DNA of 64,000 bases from Anaerolineales bacterium (lineage in GTDB: Bacteria; Chloroflexota; Anaerolineae; Anaerolineales; Villigracilaceae): NCBI GenBank assembly GCA_024710905.1, contig JANJTV010000076.1:1-64000 (forward strand). The letters are read 5' to 3'. Positions within the stretch are counted from its first letter, which is position 1. The number at the start of each line of letters is the position of its first letter. Below the pieces are notes generated by a model, which was not told the DNA's origin, did not search any database, and saw only the letters and a list, made by a program, of their open reading frames with translations. Both the position numbers and the translations under genes were made by a program. Below are positions 18,158 through 28,962 of this stretch, one piece after another.

Positions 18158-19720
18158 CTACCCTTCTTGCGTGGGCAAATAAGGCATCTCAGGACCTTTT
18201 TTTCCCAAAAGTTCAGCCAGGGCCGCCCGCATGGCGGTTCGGTCATCCCACAAATATTCTGTCACGCCAAAACACATGGATTGCTCGTGCCCTTTGCCAC
18301 AGGCAATGACCAGGTCGCCAGGAAGTGCCATCTTGACGGCAAACCGGATGGCCTCGCCGCGATCCCGTACACGCGTGAAGGTCTCACCTTCCCTGCTGCC
18401 CCTGGCGCGGGCCCCGGCAGCCATTTCTTCCAGGATGTCATCCAAAGACTCAGTCCGCGGGTCTTCAGCGGTGAGCACAGAAAAGTCTGCCAGCCCAGCA
18501 GAAGTTTCGGCCATCATGCGTCGTTTCTCCCTGTCACGCAAACCGGCAGAGCCAAATACAGAAATAATCCGGCCCGATGTCATCTGGCGGGCAGCCTCGA
18601 GCGCTACACGCAACGCATTGGGGGTGTGCGCGAAATCAACGATTGCAGTGAAGTTCTGTCCAAGATCGATCACTTCCATTCGACCCGGGATGCCGGGCAG
18701 CCGCGAAAGTCCGCGCGCAGCCACTTGAGGGTCAATCCCCAGACCAGAGACCGCCGCCGAGAACGCCGCCAGGCAGTTGGACACGTTATACGCACCAACC
18801 AGGTTGGATGTCGCAGGAACCATAAACCCCGCCCCGCAAATGTCAAAAGACAATCCACTGGGGGAATATTCAACGTTCGTTGCGTAAATATCTGCACTTG
18901 GGAACAACCCATAGCTGACCCGTTTTGTTTTGATCAGCTGATGTAAATACTCGTAAGACTTAACATCATCACGATTGAGTACCCCCAGGCGCGGATTTCC
19001 CTGCGGCTTTTCTACTGTATCCTGTAATAGCTCAAACAAGCGGCCTTTGGCTGCACGATAGTTTTCATAGGAACCATGCTCATCAAAGTGCTCATGGGTA
19101 ATATTGGTCACCACGGCGATATCATACTGCGAGGCATCTGCCCGGTATTGTGATAGGCCATGCGAAGTTGTCTCAAGGATGACATGCGTCAGGCCTGCCT
19201 GAACCATGCGCGCCAGGTATCGCTGGACGTCCGGCGCATCAGGCGTTGTGACATGAAAACCTGTGTCCAGCACCTCATCTCCGATCACAGCATTGACCGT
19301 TGAAATCAGGCCAACCTTTAACCCGGCTTCTTGCAGGATATGGAACAACAAATTACTGGTCGTCGTCTTGCCATCTGTTCCCGTTACGCCGATCACCGTC
19401 AGGCGATGTCCCGGGTAATCATAAAAAGCAGAAGCCAGGTAAGTCACTGAGCGGCGCGCATTCTCAACCCGGACATACGGTACGGGTAGGCCGGAGGACA
19501 GGTCTTGTTCACCCACTACCGCCACTGCCCCGTTCTGGATTGCCGTCGGGATAAATCGGTGCCCGTCCGCGCTGCCACCCGGCATGGCAATGAACAAATC
19601 CCCCGGTTTTATTTTCCGGGAGTCGATCTGGATACCCAGAATTTCAGGGTTTTCTCCAAAAGTTCCTTGGTAGACGAAGGGGAATTTCGGAAATAATTCT
19701 GCAAGGCGGATAGTTGTCAT
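18158..19720 (-). CDS. murE: MurE-type Mur ligase
   Basis: About 520 residues. It adds the third amino acid to UDP-MurNAc-L-Ala-D-Glu in peptidoglycan synthesis. The N-terminal domain has IDSRKIKPGDLFIAMPG, the ATP loop is GVTGTDGKTTT, the middle has FHVTTPDAPDVQRYL and TNITHEHFDEHGS, and the C-terminal domain begins RLPGIPGRMEVI. The residue-3 specificity loop reads AEDPRTES instead of the DNPR that marks diaminopimelate enzymes. Start ATG 19720, with an alternative TTG two codons upstream. No other mur genes are near. Confidence 0.88.
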   Translation of the reverse strand: MTTIRLAELFPKFPFVYQGTFGENPEILGIQIDSRKIKPGDLFIAMPGGSADGHRFIPTAIQNGAVAVVGEQDLSSGLPVPYVRVENARRSVTYLASAFYDYPGHRLTVIGVTGTDGKTTTSNLLFHILQEAGLKVGLISTVNAVIGDEVLDTGFHVTTPDAPDVQRYLARMVQAGLTHVILETTSHGLSQYRADASQYDIAVVTNITHEHFDEHGSYENYRAAKGRLFELLQDTVEKPQGNPRLGVLNRDDVKSYEYLHQLIKTKRVSYGLFPSADIYATNVEYSPSGLSFDICGAGFMVPATSNLVGAYNVSNCLAAFSAAVSGLGIDPQVAARGLSRLPGIPGRMEVIDLGQNFTAIVDFAHTPNALRVALEAARQMTSGRIISVFGSAGLRDREKRRMMAETSAGLADFSVLTAEDPRTESLDDILEEMAAGARARGSREGETFTRVRDRGEAIRFAVKMALPGDLVIACGKGHEQSMCFGVTEYLWDDRTAMRAALAELLGKKGPEMPYLPTQEG

Positions 19721-19742
19721 GGGCAAGTTTTACCATAAAACA

Positions 19743-19772
19743 AAGACCTGGCGGGATTCTCCGCCAGGTCTT
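19743..19772 (-). terminator. Terminator of the atp operon
   Basis: AAGACCTGGCGG (19743-19754) pairs with CCGCCAGGTCTT (19761-19772); read leftward it is followed by a T-rich stretch. It closes the Fo gene block before murE. Confidence 0.8.
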
Positions 19773-19790
19773 ATGGAATCTTTTAGAAAC

Positions 19791-20525
19791 TTAGCGCAGG
19801 TTGGAGCGCAGGCCTTCGAGTTTGCCGGAGACAGAACCATCCAGCACCTTATCACCCACGCGCACAACCAAGCCACCCAGGATGGACGGATCCACACGGA
19901 AGGTCACCGCAGCGGCGCCTGCCTTGGAAAGCACATCCTTTTTGACAGTTTCCTGCTCTTCCTTTGTGAGCGGCAGGGCGCTGGTTATTTCAGCAGACTG
20001 GCCGGTAACGCCAGCAGCATCCAGAACAACCAGTTTGCCAGATTTGACACCAGAGAAGAATTCGTCGATAAGGGCACGCTGGCGTTTTTCATCCAGGGCT
20101 TCGCCAACCAGCTTCTGGGTGGCAGAAATTGCCAGGGCGGCCACCTGGCCGCGCAAGTCACCGAGGATGCGGTTGCGTTCTTCTTCCACTTCGGCCAGTT
20201 TCTTTTCAGCGGCCTTGCCAGCCTCTGCATCAGCAGCAGCCTTCACATCACGCGCAGCAGCTTCAGCGCGCTCAGTGGCCTCGCGAACGATCGTGCCAGC
20301 CTTGGCCTGAGCCTCAGCAATGATCTTTTCAGCTTCTTTTTCAGCGTTGGCGCGGGCTTCAGCAGCCTCGCGGGCGTCTTCGAGACCCTGTGCAATTGCC
20401 TTCTTGCGGTTCTCAAGCATGTTCAGGATGGGGGTGTACATCCAGTTCGCGAGAACTGTGAAAACGACAATAAACGCAATGACAAATACCACCAAAGAGC
20501 CGAGATTAATACCAAGTGCTTCCAT
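19791..20525 (-). CDS. atpF: ATP synthase b-delta fusion subunit
   Basis: A 244-residue stator protein. Residues 8-30 are the membrane anchor. Residues 35-140 form the long Ala/Glu/Arg-rich helix of subunit b (NRKKAIAQGLEDAREAAEAR). The last 80 residues match the C-terminal part of subunit delta (KEEQETVKKDVLSK, GGLVVRVGDKVLDGSV, LEGLRSNL). The N-terminal six-helix domain of a normal delta, which binds the top of alpha subunits, is absent. No separate atpH and no F1 genes follow; the operon ends here. Confidence 0.88.
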   Translation of the reverse strand: MEALGINLGSLVVFVIAFIVVFTVLANWMYTPILNMLENRKKAIAQGLEDAREAAEARANAEKEAEKIIAEAQAKAGTIVREATERAEAAARDVKAAADAEAGKAAEKKLAEVEEERNRILGDLRGQVAALAISATQKLVGEALDEKRQRALIDEFFSGVKSGKLVVLDAAGVTGQSAEITSALPLTKEEQETVKKDVLSKAGAAAVTFRVDPSILGGLVVRVGDKVLDGSVSGKLEGLRSNLR

Positions 20526-20541
20526 GAACAGCTCCTTAGGC

Positions 20542-20781
20542 TTACACGAAGAGAATAATCAGAGCGACGGCCAGGGCGTAAATGGCGACAGCTTCTGCGA
20601 AAGCGATACCCAAAATCATGTTGGTCTGGATCGTGCCAGTATAGTCAGGGTTACGGCTCATCGCTTGCACAGCACCACCCACCACGATACCAATACCAGC
20701 GCCAGCGCCAGCCACACCAATCACGGCCAAACCAGCACCGATGTAGCGCATTGCCTGTAAGAAGACCACGGGATCATTCAT
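20542..20781 (-). CDS. atpE: ATP synthase subunit c
   Basis: A 79-residue two-helix proteolipid of the rotor ring. The first helix has the glycine-rich pattern AGLAVIGVAGAGAGIGIVVGG, the polar loop has SRNPD, and the second helix carries the ion-binding Glu in GIAFAEAVAIYALAV. The residue after that Glu is Ala, not the Ser usual in sodium-binding rings, and the helix-1 Gln of such rings is not seen, so proton coupling is more likely. It lies between atpB and the b-delta gene. Confidence 0.95.
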   Translation of the reverse strand: MNDPVVFLQAMRYIGAGLAVIGVAGAGAGIGIVVGGAVQAMSRNPDYTGTIQTNMILGIAFAEAVAIYALAVALIILFV

Positions 20782-20823
20782 GATGTAATTTCCTCCAAAT
20801 CGTAAGTTTGATTTTTTATAAGT

Positions 20824-21918
20824 TTAGTGAGCTTCAGCGTGTTCGTCGCCGTGATGGCTGACGGTTGCCTGACTCATGAACGTCTGGGCCAGGGTGGCAA
20901 ACACATATGCCTGGATCAGGCCCACAAAGGTTTCAAGGCCATACAAGAAGCCTGGAACAAGGGCGGGAACCAGCACGCCCAGAATACCCAGCAGGAGGGT
21001 ACCCGCAAAGATGGTACCAAAAAGACGCAAGCCAAACGAGAGCACTTTGGCAATTTCACTGATCAACTCAAGCACACCAACGATGGTATCCATCAGGCCA
21101 AAGAACGGCTTCTTGATGATGGTGGTGAAATTGAAGAACTTCACGAGGTAGGACGGGCCAAGCGCCATGAAACCAAATACCTGCACCATGACCATGGTAA
21201 TGATCGCCAGCGAGAACGTGAAGTTCAGGTCAGTCGCCGCGCCACGGAAACTAGGCGCCAGGAAACAATCATCTACACAGGCATGACCTCGCTTGTGCTT
21301 GACTTCTTCCCCGTGGTCACCTTCTTCGGCATGCGCAGCGCGCTCGCTGGACTTCACCACGTGTGAGCCGTCCAAGGTCATGACCGGCAGGCCACCAATT
21401 TCGAAGAGCGTCTGCGTATCATAGCCAGTGTAGCTGCCATAGCCTTCTTCAAAATAGCCGATCGTTTCATGGAAAGGCAGCAATTTAACCAGATTCGCCG
21501 TCAGCACAACCAGGAAGATGGTCATCACAAACGGGAAAATGCGGCGGGCATGTTTGCCAGCAGCGCTTTGCGTACTGTTCCAGAAAAATTCCACCAGGAA
21601 CTCAACAAAATTGTAGAAACCTGACGGAACCTGCTGGCCGCTGCGAATAAAGGGCTGGACAACAAAAAACACGAGCGCAAACAGCAGGATGATGGCCAGA
21701 CTCAACGAGGCCATTGTGTTCGTAAAGTAGGTTTCGAACGGGGTGCCGTAGGCTATCTTCGCCAGGCTCGGGATGAACGGCTCGGCAGGCAGGATTACGG
21801 TCGGGCTGATCGGGGTGAAAATCCCCTTCACGGCGAACGCAAGCCAGCCGCCCAGGATCATCAGACCGAGCAACACCCAGCGTTTGAACCCAAAACGTCG
21901 TTCAGTTTTGGCGGTCAT
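20824..21918 (-). CDS. atpB: ATP synthase subunit a, with His-rich insertion
   Basis: A 364-residue proton-channel subunit, clearly longer than the usual 230-280. The essential Arg is in VLSFGLRLFGTIF (Arg298) and the last helix contains GLIQAYVFATLAQTF. Extra length lies at residues about 150-228, between membrane helices: GYGSYTGYD, then a highly charged His/Glu/Lys segment with two Cys (CVDDC). The extreme C terminus is also His-rich (SHHGDEHAEAH). The role of these parts is unknown. Confidence 0.93.
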   Translation of the reverse strand: MTAKTERRFGFKRWVLLGLMILGGWLAFAVKGIFTPISPTVILPAEPFIPSLAKIAYGTPFETYFTNTMASLSLAIILLFALVFFVVQPFIRSGQQVPSGFYNFVEFLVEFFWNSTQSAAGKHARRIFPFVMTIFLVVLTANLVKLLPFHETIGYFEEGYGSYTGYDTQTLFEIGGLPVMTLDGSHVVKSSERAAHAEEGDHGEEVKHKRGHACVDDCFLAPSFRGAATDLNFTFSLAIITMVMVQVFGFMALGPSYLVKFFNFTTIIKKPFFGLMDTIVGVLELISEIAKVLSFGLRLFGTIFAGTLLLGILGVLVPALVPGFLYGLETFVGLIQAYVFATLAQTFMSQATVSHHGDEHAEAH

Positions 21919-21929
21919 AAGTTAGTTTA

Positions 21930-22202
21930 TTACTCTCCTTGATTTTTAGTAGAGGGCGGCGACATCTTAGAAATCGCGCTCATGGCCACCCGGTACATCA
22001 CAAAGATGCTAATCGGGGCGCTGACAATCATCAACAAAATCGTAAATAAAGGCTTGACATTCAACATCCCATCCAGCCAAAGCCCAAGCGCCAGCGCACC
22101 AATCACTATACCCAGAATTATGAACCCTCCAAGGCTGACAACCCCGGCCAGGGTCATCGTAAAGGAGGCTTTTCGTTTTTCAATGTCAGCCTGGTCAGTC
22201 AT
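21930..22202 (-). CDS. AtpZ/AtpI-like small membrane protein
   Basis: A 90-residue protein with two hydrophobic helices (residues about 17-45 and 50-75) and the GLWLDG pattern of AtpZ/AtpI proteins, which aid c-ring assembly or Mg2+ supply and sit first in many atp operons. It leads the operon here, 11 bases before atpB. Its ATG lies 8 bases after an extended -10 with no Shine-Dalgarno site, so the atp mRNA is probably leaderless. Confidence 0.8.
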   Translation of the reverse strand: MTDQADIEKRKASFTMTLAGVVSLGGFIILGIVIGALALGLWLDGMLNVKPLFTILLMIVSAPISIFVMYRVAMSAISKMSPPSTKNQGE

Positions 22203-22210
22203 AGGTTCGG

Positions 22211-22219
22211 ATTATATCA
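22211..22219 (-). promoter_or_regulatory. Extended -10 promoter of the atp operon
   Basis: TGATATAAT on the minus strand, with TGGACG 17 bases upstream of the TATAAT as a possible -35. It ends 8 bases before the first ATG. Confidence 0.65.
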
Positions 22220-22246
22220 AAGGCTTATGGATACGTCCAGAAAGTC

Positions 22247-22276
22247 GTGACGGGTTTCACGATTGAAACCCGTCAC
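22247..22276 (-). terminator. Hairpin between the nuo and atp operons
   Basis: GTGACGGGTTTCA (22247-22259) pairs perfectly with TGAAACCCGTCAC (22264-22276) over a 4-base loop. No T-run follows on the minus strand, but the place fits the end of the nuo transcript. Confidence 0.65.
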
Positions 22277-22300
22277 GCGCGGATTTCTTCTGGCAGGTTG

Positions 22301-23755
22301 CTAAAAGAGCGCTTTGGCCGCTTCGGTGGAGATTCCAAACCAGGGGGCGACGATCGTCCCCACCAGGATGATACCCACCGACAGGATGGTCAGTGCGATC
22401 ACAAACGGACGGGACATGACCACTGGGAATTCGGCTTCGTTTTCACCTTCCAGGCGGTACAGGTAAACATATTTCAGCACCGTCAGGTAGTAGTATACGC
22501 TGATGACCGAGTTGACAATACCCACCAGCACCAGCCACAACCAACCCGTCTGGATGCCTGCCATAAAAATGAAGACCTTGGCCACAAAACCGCCAAACGG
22601 AGGCATACCGGCCAGGGACAGGAATGCAATCAGCATGGCTAACGCCAGGTAAGGTGAACGGCGGCCCAGGCCATCATAGGCGCGGATCTCATCAGAGCCC
22701 AGGGTTTGCGCGGCCACCGCCACGATGCCAAAGGCGGCCAGGTTGGTCAGGATGTAAGCAATCAGGTAAAAAACGACACCTGCCACACCGAGTTCATTGG
22801 CAGCCACCACACCGATCAGGGCGTACCCGGCATGTGAGATGGACGAGTAAGCCAGCAGGCGCTTGATGTTGGTCTGCGCGAGGGCCACCAGGTTGCCCAG
22901 GGTCATGGTCAGGACGGCGATAATCGCCAGGATCCACTGCCACTGGCCACTCAGGCCGGCTGAAGCGGGGAATATATCGATGAACAGGCGCACCAGGACG
23001 GCAAAACCTGCCGCCTTGGAAGCCGTGGAAAGGTACCCGGCAATCGGGGTCGGGGAACCTTCATAGGTATCAGGCGCCCAGAAGTGGAACGGAACCAGCG
23101 AAATCTTAAAACCAATCCCGACCACCAGCAGCATAATCAAGCCAAGCGTAAAAGGCGTCATGCCGGTGAACTGCCAGGAAATCACCGAGTAGTGGGTGCT
23201 GCCAGCAAACCCGTAAATCAATGACAGGCCGTAGAGCATGATGGCCGAGGTCATCGCGCCAAAGAGCAGGTATTTGAAACCGGCTTCGGTGGATTTTTTG
23301 TCATTGAGCAGGAAACCCGCCAGCACATACATGGGGATGGAAGTAGTTTCCACCGCCAGGTAGAGCATGACCAGGTCTGAAGCGGCAGCCATCAGGCTCA
23401 TGCCGATGGTGGCAGCCAGCAACAGCAGGTACGACTCCGGACGCTCGGACAGGCCAGGTGAATCCATCATAAACAGCGCGGTGATGGCTGCGCCAAAAAC
23501 AAAGGCCATTTTGAGCGCAAAGGAGAACATATCGTAGCGGATCATGCCGCCAAACGCAGAAGCAGCTTCACCCGGGACAGCCAACAGCAGGCTGGCGGCC
23601 AGGGTAACGGTAAGACCGCCTGCTGTGAGCCAGCCAAGCCGAAGGCGGCGGTGCTCATCCCGCCAGAATGGGTCCAGCACAAGGATGAGGATGCCAACCA
23701 GGAGGATCATTACCTCCGGCAGGATGGCCAGGAAATTGACATCAAAAGCGGGCAT
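22301..23755 (-). CDS. nuoN: NADH-quinone oxidoreductase subunit N
   Basis: A 484-residue antiporter-like membrane subunit of complex I with about 14 helices. The broken-helix region reads YLAVETTSIPMYVLAGFLLND, with the conserved Glu, and the channel lysine regions are FKISLVPFHFWAPDTYEGSPTP and NIKRLLAYSSISHAGYALIG. It is the last nuo gene. Its ATG directly follows the nuoM stop, so translation is probably coupled. Confidence 0.96.
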   Translation of the reverse strand: MPAFDVNFLAILPEVMILLVGILILVLDPFWRDEHRRLRLGWLTAGGLTVTLAASLLLAVPGEAASAFGGMIRYDMFSFALKMAFVFGAAITALFMMDSPGLSERPESYLLLLAATIGMSLMAAASDLVMLYLAVETTSIPMYVLAGFLLNDKKSTEAGFKYLLFGAMTSAIMLYGLSLIYGFAGSTHYSVISWQFTGMTPFTLGLIMLLVVGIGFKISLVPFHFWAPDTYEGSPTPIAGYLSTASKAAGFAVLVRLFIDIFPASAGLSGQWQWILAIIAVLTMTLGNLVALAQTNIKRLLAYSSISHAGYALIGVVAANELGVAGVVFYLIAYILTNLAAFGIVAVAAQTLGSDEIRAYDGLGRRSPYLALAMLIAFLSLAGMPPFGGFVAKVFIFMAGIQTGWLWLVLVGIVNSVISVYYYLTVLKYVYLYRLEGENEAEFPVVMSRPFVIALTILSVGIILVGTIVAPWFGISTEAAKALF

Positions 23756-25243
23756 TTATGCACCTCCCAACAGGCGCAGGATGTAATCCACGCCGGTAGA
23801 GACCATGGGAACCATCAGGCCGGGGAAAAGGCCGAGTGCGATCATAAGGACGCACAGGGTGGCCAGGGCAAGTTTATCGAGAACGGTGATGGAGGTAATG
23901 TGACCCTCAAACTGGGCAGGCATCTCGCCGAAGAAGACTTTGCGGACGACCAGCAAAATGTAAGAGGCGGTGATGACAATGGAGAGGGCGGCAATGGCGG
24001 CAATGCCCCATTGGCCGATCTGCCAGACACCCATAAAGATGGGGAACTCGGCGACGAAACCGGAGAAACCGGGCATGCCCATCGAGACCAGACCGCCGAT
24101 GATGAAGGCGATGGCCACCCAGGGCAGTGGTTTGACCATGCCACCCAGCTCGGGAATCTGCCGGGTGTGGGCGCGGTCATACACCATGCCGACGGCAGCA
24201 AAGAAGAGGGCCGTCATCACGCCGTGCGAGAACATCTGAACGCTGGCGCCAATCAGGCCCTGCTCGGTGAGGGTGGCAAAACCAAGCATGACCAACCCCA
24301 TGTGCGAGACAGACGAGAAACCGATGACGTACTTCATGTCGGTCTGGATCATGGCGATAAATGCGCCATAGATGACATTGACCGTGGCCAGGCCGAGCAC
24401 CACCCACTTCCAGTACAGTGCGCCTTCGGGCAGCAGCATGATGCCAACGCGCAGGGCGGCAAACGCACCCAGTTTCATCAGCACGCCCGCATGGAACATC
24501 GAAACGGCAGTCGGGGCAGCCACGTGACCGTCAGGAGACCAGTTGTGGAAGGGGAAGATGCCACCCAGGATGGCGAAACCGAGGAAAACAAATGGGAACC
24601 AGAAAATCTGGAATTCCTTTGAAAAGCCTGCGCCCTCCATGGCCAGCATATCGAATGTAAACGTGCCTGTGTTGTTGCCGGTAGCCCAGTACATGGCCAG
24701 CGCGCCGACCAGGGCAAACACTGAACCAACAAACAGGTACAGGGTCAGTTTCATGGCCGCATACTCGCGGGTGACTTTCCAGCCCCAGATGGCGATCAGC
24801 AGGTACATCGGGAAGACCGCGATTTCATAGAAGAAGAAGAGCATAAACAGGTCCAGCGCGACAAAGACGCCGAACACGCCACCCGCCAGCAGGAACAGGA
24901 AGGCAAAGAATTCACGCGGGCGATCGTCGATGCCCCAGGAGATCAGCACGCCGGTGAACATGACGATGCCGGTCAGCAGCACCAGCGGGGCGCTGATGCC
25001 ATCCACGCCGAGGTGCAGGGAAATGCCCAGCGCAGGCAACCAGTTGTATTTTTCCACGAACTGGTAGCCGGCCGCTGCCTGGTCGTAAGTTACATAGACC
25101 CAGATGGACAGCAACAAGGCGAGAACAGCCGCCGCCAGGGCCGTGACGCGAATCTCGTTCTTGCGCTCCTCCTTGAACAGGAAAAGCAACGCGCCAGCGA
25201 CCAGTGGTGTAAACGTGATGACACTAAGGATGGGAAATTGCAT
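23756..25243 (-). CDS. nuoM: NADH-quinone oxidoreductase subunit M, copy 1 (distal)
   Basis: A 495-residue antiporter-like proton-pumping subunit. The conserved Glu of helix 5 is in FFFYEIAVFPMYLLIAIWG; the helix 7 Lys is in HAGVLMKLGAFAALR. The broken-helix motif is NWSPDGHVAAPTAVSMFHAGVLMK, which differs from the DAHTEAPTAGS form of the neighbouring copy. The two NuoM proteins are therefore diverged paralogues, not a recent duplication. Start ATG 25243 with GAGGTG upstream. Confidence 0.95.
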   Translation of the reverse strand: MQFPILSVITFTPLVAGALLFLFKEERKNEIRVTALAAAVLALLLSIWVYVTYDQAAAGYQFVEKYNWLPALGISLHLGVDGISAPLVLLTGIVMFTGVLISWGIDDRPREFFAFLFLLAGGVFGVFVALDLFMLFFFYEIAVFPMYLLIAIWGWKVTREYAAMKLTLYLFVGSVFALVGALAMYWATGNNTGTFTFDMLAMEGAGFSKEFQIFWFPFVFLGFAILGGIFPFHNWSPDGHVAAPTAVSMFHAGVLMKLGAFAALRVGIMLLPEGALYWKWVVLGLATVNVIYGAFIAMIQTDMKYVIGFSSVSHMGLVMLGFATLTEQGLIGASVQMFSHGVMTALFFAAVGMVYDRAHTRQIPELGGMVKPLPWVAIAFIIGGLVSMGMPGFSGFVAEFPIFMGVWQIGQWGIAAIAALSIVITASYILLVVRKVFFGEMPAQFEGHITSITVLDKLALATLCVLMIALGLFPGLMVPMVSTGVDYILRLLGGA

Positions 25244-25255
25244 GGTTCACCTCGA

Positions 25256-26776
25256 CTAGAACAGCATGGTCATGGCTTTGTTGATGACATCCAGCAGCCA
25301 CATCGGCCAGATGCCAAGGACGAGAATGAGCACCATGAGCGGGGCCATGACAATCAACTCGCGGGTGTTGATCTCGGTCAGTTTGTGTTCGCCGTGCGCC
25401 CAGTGTTCGTTGAGCGGGCCATGCAGCACCTTGGCAACACCTTTCAGGATATACGCGCCGGTCATCAGCAGGCCGATCATTGCCAGGGCGGTAAAGACCG
25501 GCAGGATGCCAAACGCGCCGCGTACCACCAGGAACTCGGAGATAAAGCCGTTCAGGCCGGGCAGGCCCAAGGAGGCCATGCTGGTAAAGATCAGTATCGC
25601 GCCATAAACAGGCACAAGCGGGAACAGGCCTCCAAGCTTCTCCAGGTCGCGGGTATGGGTGCGTTCATAGATCACGCCGACCAGGAAGAACATGCCTGCC
25701 GCCGAAAGGCCATGGTTGAACATTTGAAGCACAGCCCCGTTCAAGGCGATGGTGGCGCTTTCAGTACCCATGGCTTTGGCCGCGGCAGCGATGCCGAGCA
25801 GCACAAAGCCCATATGATTGACCGAGGAATAGGCCACCAGCCGCTTGAAGTCCGTCTGGCCGAAGGAGCCAAACGCGCCAAAGATGATCGCCATGACGGC
25901 CAGGAAGGCAAGCCATTCGGCATACTGGGCAGATTCAGCCGGGTAAAGCGGCAAGACCAAGCGCAGGAAGCCATACGCGCCAAGCTTGAGCAGCACACCC
26001 GCCAGGATCATCGAACCGGCTGTGGGGGCTTCCGTATGGGCGTCGGGCAGCCAGGTATGGAAAGGCCAGACCGGCACCTTGATGGCAAAGGCAATCACAA
26101 AGGCCCAGAAGGTCACCACTTTGACCGTTTCAATCGGCATCCCCAGGAAGGTGGCCGGGTTGAAACTCGTCCATCGCTCGACCAGGGTCACCAGGTCGTA
26201 AGTCTGGAAGGTGACGCCCAGCATCTGGATGGCAAGCAGCAGGCCCAATGAACCGCCCATGGTATAGATCATAAACTTGAGCGAGGCGTAGTTACGATTG
26301 GCCGAACCCCACTGGTTGATCAGGAAGTACATCGGCACCAGACCAATCTCCCAGAAGACAAAGAAGATTAGCAAGTCAAGCGCCAGGAAGACGCCCAGCA
26401 TGCCTGTTTCGAGGAACAGGAAGAGCATCATGTAGGCCTTGACTTTGTCCGTGACGCTGAAGGAGGCCAGGATGGCCAGTGGCGTCAACAGGGTGGTCAA
26501 CAAGACCATGCTCAGCGACAACCCATCCACGCCGAGGTGGAAGTTGGAGTTGATCGCCTCGTACCAGATATAGTTTTCCTGGAACTGGAAGCCGGGCATA
26601 TCCGGGTTGAACTGCGTCCAGAGCCAGACCGAAAGGCCGAACGGCACCAGGCTGGCGAGCAAGGCCGTCCAACGGATCAGCTTGACTTCGTCCTTGGGCA
26701 GGAAGAAGATGACCAGCGCAGCCAAGGTCGGGAAAAACAAGATGCTTGTCAGCAGGTGAGTGCTAATGAAATCCAT
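25256..26776 (-). CDS. nuoM: NADH-quinone oxidoreductase subunit M, copy 2 (next to nuoL)
   Basis: A 506-residue antiporter-like subunit with the standard NuoM features: LHLGVDGLSLSMVLLT, FVFWEIGLVPMYFLINQWG with the helix-5 Glu, LPDAHTEAPTAGSMILAGVLLKLGAYG with the helix-7 Lys, and FKRLVAYSSVNHMGFVLLG. It sits between nuoL and the other nuoM. Two intact NuoM genes in one operon imply either a complex I with an extra pumping module or alternative assemblies. Confidence 0.95.
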   Translation of the reverse strand: MDFISTHLLTSILFFPTLAALVIFFLPKDEVKLIRWTALLASLVPFGLSVWLWTQFNPDMPGFQFQENYIWYEAINSNFHLGVDGLSLSMVLLTTLLTPLAILASFSVTDKVKAYMMLFLFLETGMLGVFLALDLLIFFVFWEIGLVPMYFLINQWGSANRNYASLKFMIYTMGGSLGLLLAIQMLGVTFQTYDLVTLVERWTSFNPATFLGMPIETVKVVTFWAFVIAFAIKVPVWPFHTWLPDAHTEAPTAGSMILAGVLLKLGAYGFLRLVLPLYPAESAQYAEWLAFLAVMAIIFGAFGSFGQTDFKRLVAYSSVNHMGFVLLGIAAAAKAMGTESATIALNGAVLQMFNHGLSAAGMFFLVGVIYERTHTRDLEKLGGLFPLVPVYGAILIFTSMASLGLPGLNGFISEFLVVRGAFGILPVFTALAMIGLLMTGAYILKGVAKVLHGPLNEHWAHGEHKLTEINTRELIVMAPLMVLILVLGIWPMWLLDVINKAMTMLF

Positions 26777-26790
26777 TGTTCACTCCCCTT

Positions 26791-28953
<2,163 letters not shown>

Positions 28954-28962
28954 GTGTTTCTC

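Noticed and set aside
23651-24622. Long open frames antisense to the nuo genes
   Set aside because: They are His/Gln/Asp-rich antisense shadows of hydrophobic membrane genes, without start signals or recognisable domains.
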